7,565 bases of DNA. Source: Methylomonas sp. (lineage in GTDB: Bacteria; Pseudomonadota; Gammaproteobacteria; Methylococcales; Methylomonadaceae). Within the stretch, counting starts at the first letter, position 1; every line of letters starts with the position of its first letter. Of this stretch, positions 6,101-7,565 are shown piece by piece. Both the position numbers and the translations under genes were made by a program. The stretch is from assembly GCA_026989715.1 (NCBI GenBank), contig JALSIU010000355.1:1-7565 (forward strand). The letters are read 5' to 3'. The notes under the pieces are model-generated. The model was not told the origin of the DNA, made no database searches, and saw nothing but the letters and a program-made list of their open reading frames with translations.

Positions 6101-7565
6101 CCCTAAATATAAACGTATCGATGATTTAGACGAAAAGATTGGCGCACTAACCACCATGCTACTTGATAAGCGCACCTACTCTTCCATGAATTGTGGTGAT
6201 GGTGCGTGTTTAGGTTGTGGGGAAAAAACTATTATTCACCTCTTTACAGGAACGGTCACTTCATTAATGCAACCCCGCGTTAAAAAGCAAGTGGCAAAGA
6301 TTGAGCAATTAATTACGGGTATGGAAAAACATATCCGTATGAAGCTCTCTGAAAAACTGGATATTAGTGATATTGAAGCCATCGAAACGGCGATTGAGGC
6401 AAATAAAAATGTTGATTTAACTCTCACAAAACTAAGTAGTGCGCTAAGTGAAGGCAAAGCAACAAACCCGATAGACTCCAAATGGCTAAAATGGGCATCA
6501 CAAATTGTCGCCAAATTAAAACACCTAAAATGGCAATACCAGCAAGGCCCAACAGGGAACGGTCGTGTCGAAATGGGGATTACCAATAGCACCGGCTGTA
6601 CGTCAGTTTGGGGCTCAACCTTTCCATTTAATCCATACCCATTCCCTTGGGCAAACAACTTATTTCAAGATGCGCCTTCTTTAGCAATGGGCGTATTTGA
6701 AGGTCATATGGTCAAAATGGCGGAAGGCTTTAAAGCCATCCGCATGGCTGAATTAGAAATCGCCAATAAATATGATAAAGACGAGCAAGACCACTTCTTT
6801 CAATATTTTGATTGGCATCAATTTTCTGAAGAAGAATACCTGCTCTGTCCACCTGTTGTTACCGTCGGGGGTGATGGTGCCATGTACGATATTGGCTTCC
6901 AAAACCTATCCCGCAGCATTATGTCGGGCATGCCATTAAAAATACTCATTTTAGACACTCAGGTTTATTCCAATACCGGCGGCCAAGCCTGTACCTCCGG
7001 CTTTATTGGGCAAGTATCAGATATGGCACCTTATGGCAAAGAATGGAAAGGCAAGACTGAGCGCCGTAAAGAAATGAGCCTTATTTCTATGGCACACCGC
7101 ACGACCTACACCCTACAAAGCTCCATTGCACACCCTAATCATTTAATTGAAGGCTATATTGATGGCTTAAACTATCGCGGCCCTGCTATTTTCAATATTT
7201 ATGCGGTCTGCCAACCTGAACATGGTGTTGCCGATGATGCAACCGATATGCAAAGCAAATTGGCTGTGGAATCACGTGCCTACCCCTTAATGACTTATGA
7301 CCCTCGTGAAGATGATACCTGGGAAAAAAGCATGTCCATTAAAGGTAACCCGGATATCGACAAAGACTGGACAACTTATGAATTAAAATTTGTCGATGAA
7401 TATGGTATTGAAGATACTATGTCAGTTCCATTAACCTTTGCTGATTGGGCGATGACTGAAGGCCGCTTCCAAAAGCATTTTAAATTTGTCCCGCCCTCAC
7501 AATGGAATGACGATATGGTGCCATTACATGAGTTCATTGATTTAGACCACGATGAAATGGCTGAA
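3192..7565 (+). CDS. nifJ: Large pyruvate (2-oxoacid):ferredoxin/flavodoxin oxidoreductase (C-terminus cut by window edge)
   Basis: The family catalyses the CoA-dependent, reversible conversion of pyruvate to acetyl-CoA and CO2, with electrons going to ferredoxin or flavodoxin. The reading frame is open for 1458 codons to the window end. Domains follow single-chain PFOR order. The pyruvate/TPP alpha domain has FPITPST at 43-48 (T46), E78 in EGEHAAA and R128 in ACRAL, which align with T31, E64 and R114 of the Desulfovibrio africanus enzyme. Domain II follows (about 280-420). The gamma domain has GGWGAITTGKN near 499-509. The ferredoxin domain has C792, C795, C798, C802-Pro and C928, C931, C934, C938-Pro. 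The TPP domain has C1006 and C1009 (GACLGCGE), C1136 (STGCTS), GDGAMYDIG at 1227-1235, VYSNTGGQ at 1258-1265 and C1340, giving all four ligands of the TPP-proximal cluster. Usual PFORs have about 1170-1230 residues. The excess lies mainly between C802 and C928 and between C1009 and C1136. Substrate is inferred as pyruvate; another 2-oxoacid is possible. Confidence 0.93.
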   Translation, partial: MALFGKKKQDKEFKYPGIRMAMDGNAAVVMCEREASDAAGAFPITPSTDMGEHWAEEKSKGHINISNRPLIFVEPEGEHAAAAITAGMSMTGLRATNFSSSQGIAYMHESLYAAVGKRLPYVLNIACRALTKATLNVHCGHDDYHCMDDTGFIQIFAKDNQEVADLNIITRKIAELSLNPAAVAQDGFLTSHLIEDLQLPERELIEEFLGRPDDIINCPTPAQRILYGESRRRIPAVWDVDKPMMSGAVQNQDSYMQSVAGQRPYFFDHVEKFTDECMDEWYELTGRRYQRIDKYRCNDADYLIIAQGSVINTAQATADYMRQTYNIKVGVVNMTVFRPFPGDLISAVAKGRKGITVMERTDQPLSEDLPLISEIRNAMAKAFENGHSKEVPFPEYASYNKVTDTSPLYSACFGLGSRDLQPEGIIAAIENMLPQGKHKKFFYLGIDFVRSNAFSPKQELQQQAVVDAYPAIRDLALKGSENPNLMPKNAMTIRMHSVGGWGAITTGKNLAMTLFDLLDYNIKANPKYGSEKKGQPTTYYLSASPEPIRIACEYAQVDVVIAPDPNVFTHSNPLAGLRQHGVFIIQSDLASPEEVWRTFPKASQQYIVDKNIRVAYLDGFKIAREETDHPDLQFRMQGMTFQGAFFESTDLAENAGKSKDEILDAIHETIKNKFGNKGEQVVADNFRTVKRGFTETQHLTVADMTVGDVAPSARKAENTAPLMLLQKPANDDPVSDIHRFFEQTGSNYINGRGNDNLADPFMALSIIPAASGIYRDMTQIRFEHPVWIPENCTACGDCYTACPDSAIPGLINSVNEVFETNIKRIETTGKTVKHLRRAIRHVEKKYHALTADKSEGTVLDPIFNKSIGETIKEYPEAQQAELKQEFDWFKEAMGEFKFAITKPYHDAINKRTPNNGGLFSITINPMTCKGCMECVEVCPDEALEPTKQTEQSIQTLRNDWEYWNDLPTSNPKYKRIDDLDEKIGALTTMLLDKRTYSSMNCGDGACLGCGEKTIIHLFTGTVTSLMQPRVKKQVAKIEQLITGMEKHIRMKLSEKLDISDIEAIETAIEANKNVDLTLTKLSSALSEGKATNPIDSKWLKWASQIVAKLKHLKWQYQQGPTGNGRVEMGITNSTGCTSVWGSTFPFNPYPFPWANNLFQDAPSLAMGVFEGHMVKMAEGFKAIRMAELEIANKYDKDEQDHFFQYFDWHQFSEEEYLLCPPVVTVGGDGAMYDIGFQNLSRSIMSGMPLKILILDTQVYSNTGGQACTSGFIGQVSDMAPYGKEWKGKTERRKEMSLISMAHRTTYTLQSSIAHPNHLIEGYIDGLNYRGPAIFNIYAVCQPEHGVADDATDMQSKLAVESRAYPLMTYDPREDDTWEKSMSIKGNPDIDKDWTTYELKFVDEYGIEDTMSVPLTFADWAMTEGRFQKHFKFVPPSQWNDDMVPLHEFIDLDHDEMAE

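Noticed and set aside
6236..6658. 140-residue open frame on the minus strand
   Set aside because: It lies wholly inside the PFOR gene, antisense to the TPP-domain insertion. It has no family resemblance, so it is a shadow of the real gene.
3192..7565. Possibility that the unusual PFOR length reflects a frameshift or fused neighbouring genes
   Set aside because: I translated the whole stretch codon by codon. It is one uninterrupted frame with PFOR motifs in canonical order on both sides of each insertion, so it is a single intact gene as far as the window shows.

Overview
The window looks like gammaproteobacterial chromosome, judged from the proteobacterial-type Na+-translocating oxaloacetate decarboxylase (small gamma subunit followed by alpha) and the AT-leaning but ordinary coding sequence. 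A sulfur oxidiser or methylotroph relative is possible, but I cannot name a genus from sequence alone. I saw no insertion sequence, CRISPR array, tRNA or rRNA. Four protein genes fill almost everything, in two divergently transcribed blocks.

Left block, minus strand: oadG (1836-1588) is followed by oadA (1509 to the left edge, C-terminus cut off). OadA carries the carboxyltransferase active site and the beginning of the biotinyl region. The membrane beta subunit, expected next in a G-A-B operon, would lie beyond position 1. One predicted metal ligand of OadA, the residue-207 histidine, reads as glutamine.

Centre, 1837-2243: a 407-base divergent intergenic region with a candidate promoter for each direction. 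The rightward transcript would have an unusually long leader of about 220 nt. It contains several small hairpins, two of them mutually exclusive, and short repeats close to the -10 box.

Right block, plus strand: an RnfB-like membrane-anchored polyferredoxin (2244-3128) is followed after 63 bases by a very large, uninterrupted 2-oxoacid (pyruvate):ferredoxin/flavodoxin oxidoreductase gene (3192 to the right edge). Its 1458 codons are still open. It has all the expected PFOR domains plus two extra segments: one between the two 4Fe-4S motifs and one inside the thiamine diphosphate domain.

Taken together the genes sit around pyruvate. OadGA(B) would decarboxylate oxaloacetate to pyruvate while exporting Na+. 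The PFOR would interconvert pyruvate and acetyl-CoA plus CO2 with low-potential electrons, and the adjacent RnfB-like protein is the obvious candidate to pass those electrons to or from the membrane. The functional link between the two blocks is inference from position. The most interesting part is the pairing of a single RnfB-like protein with an enlarged PFOR and no other Rnf subunit in view.
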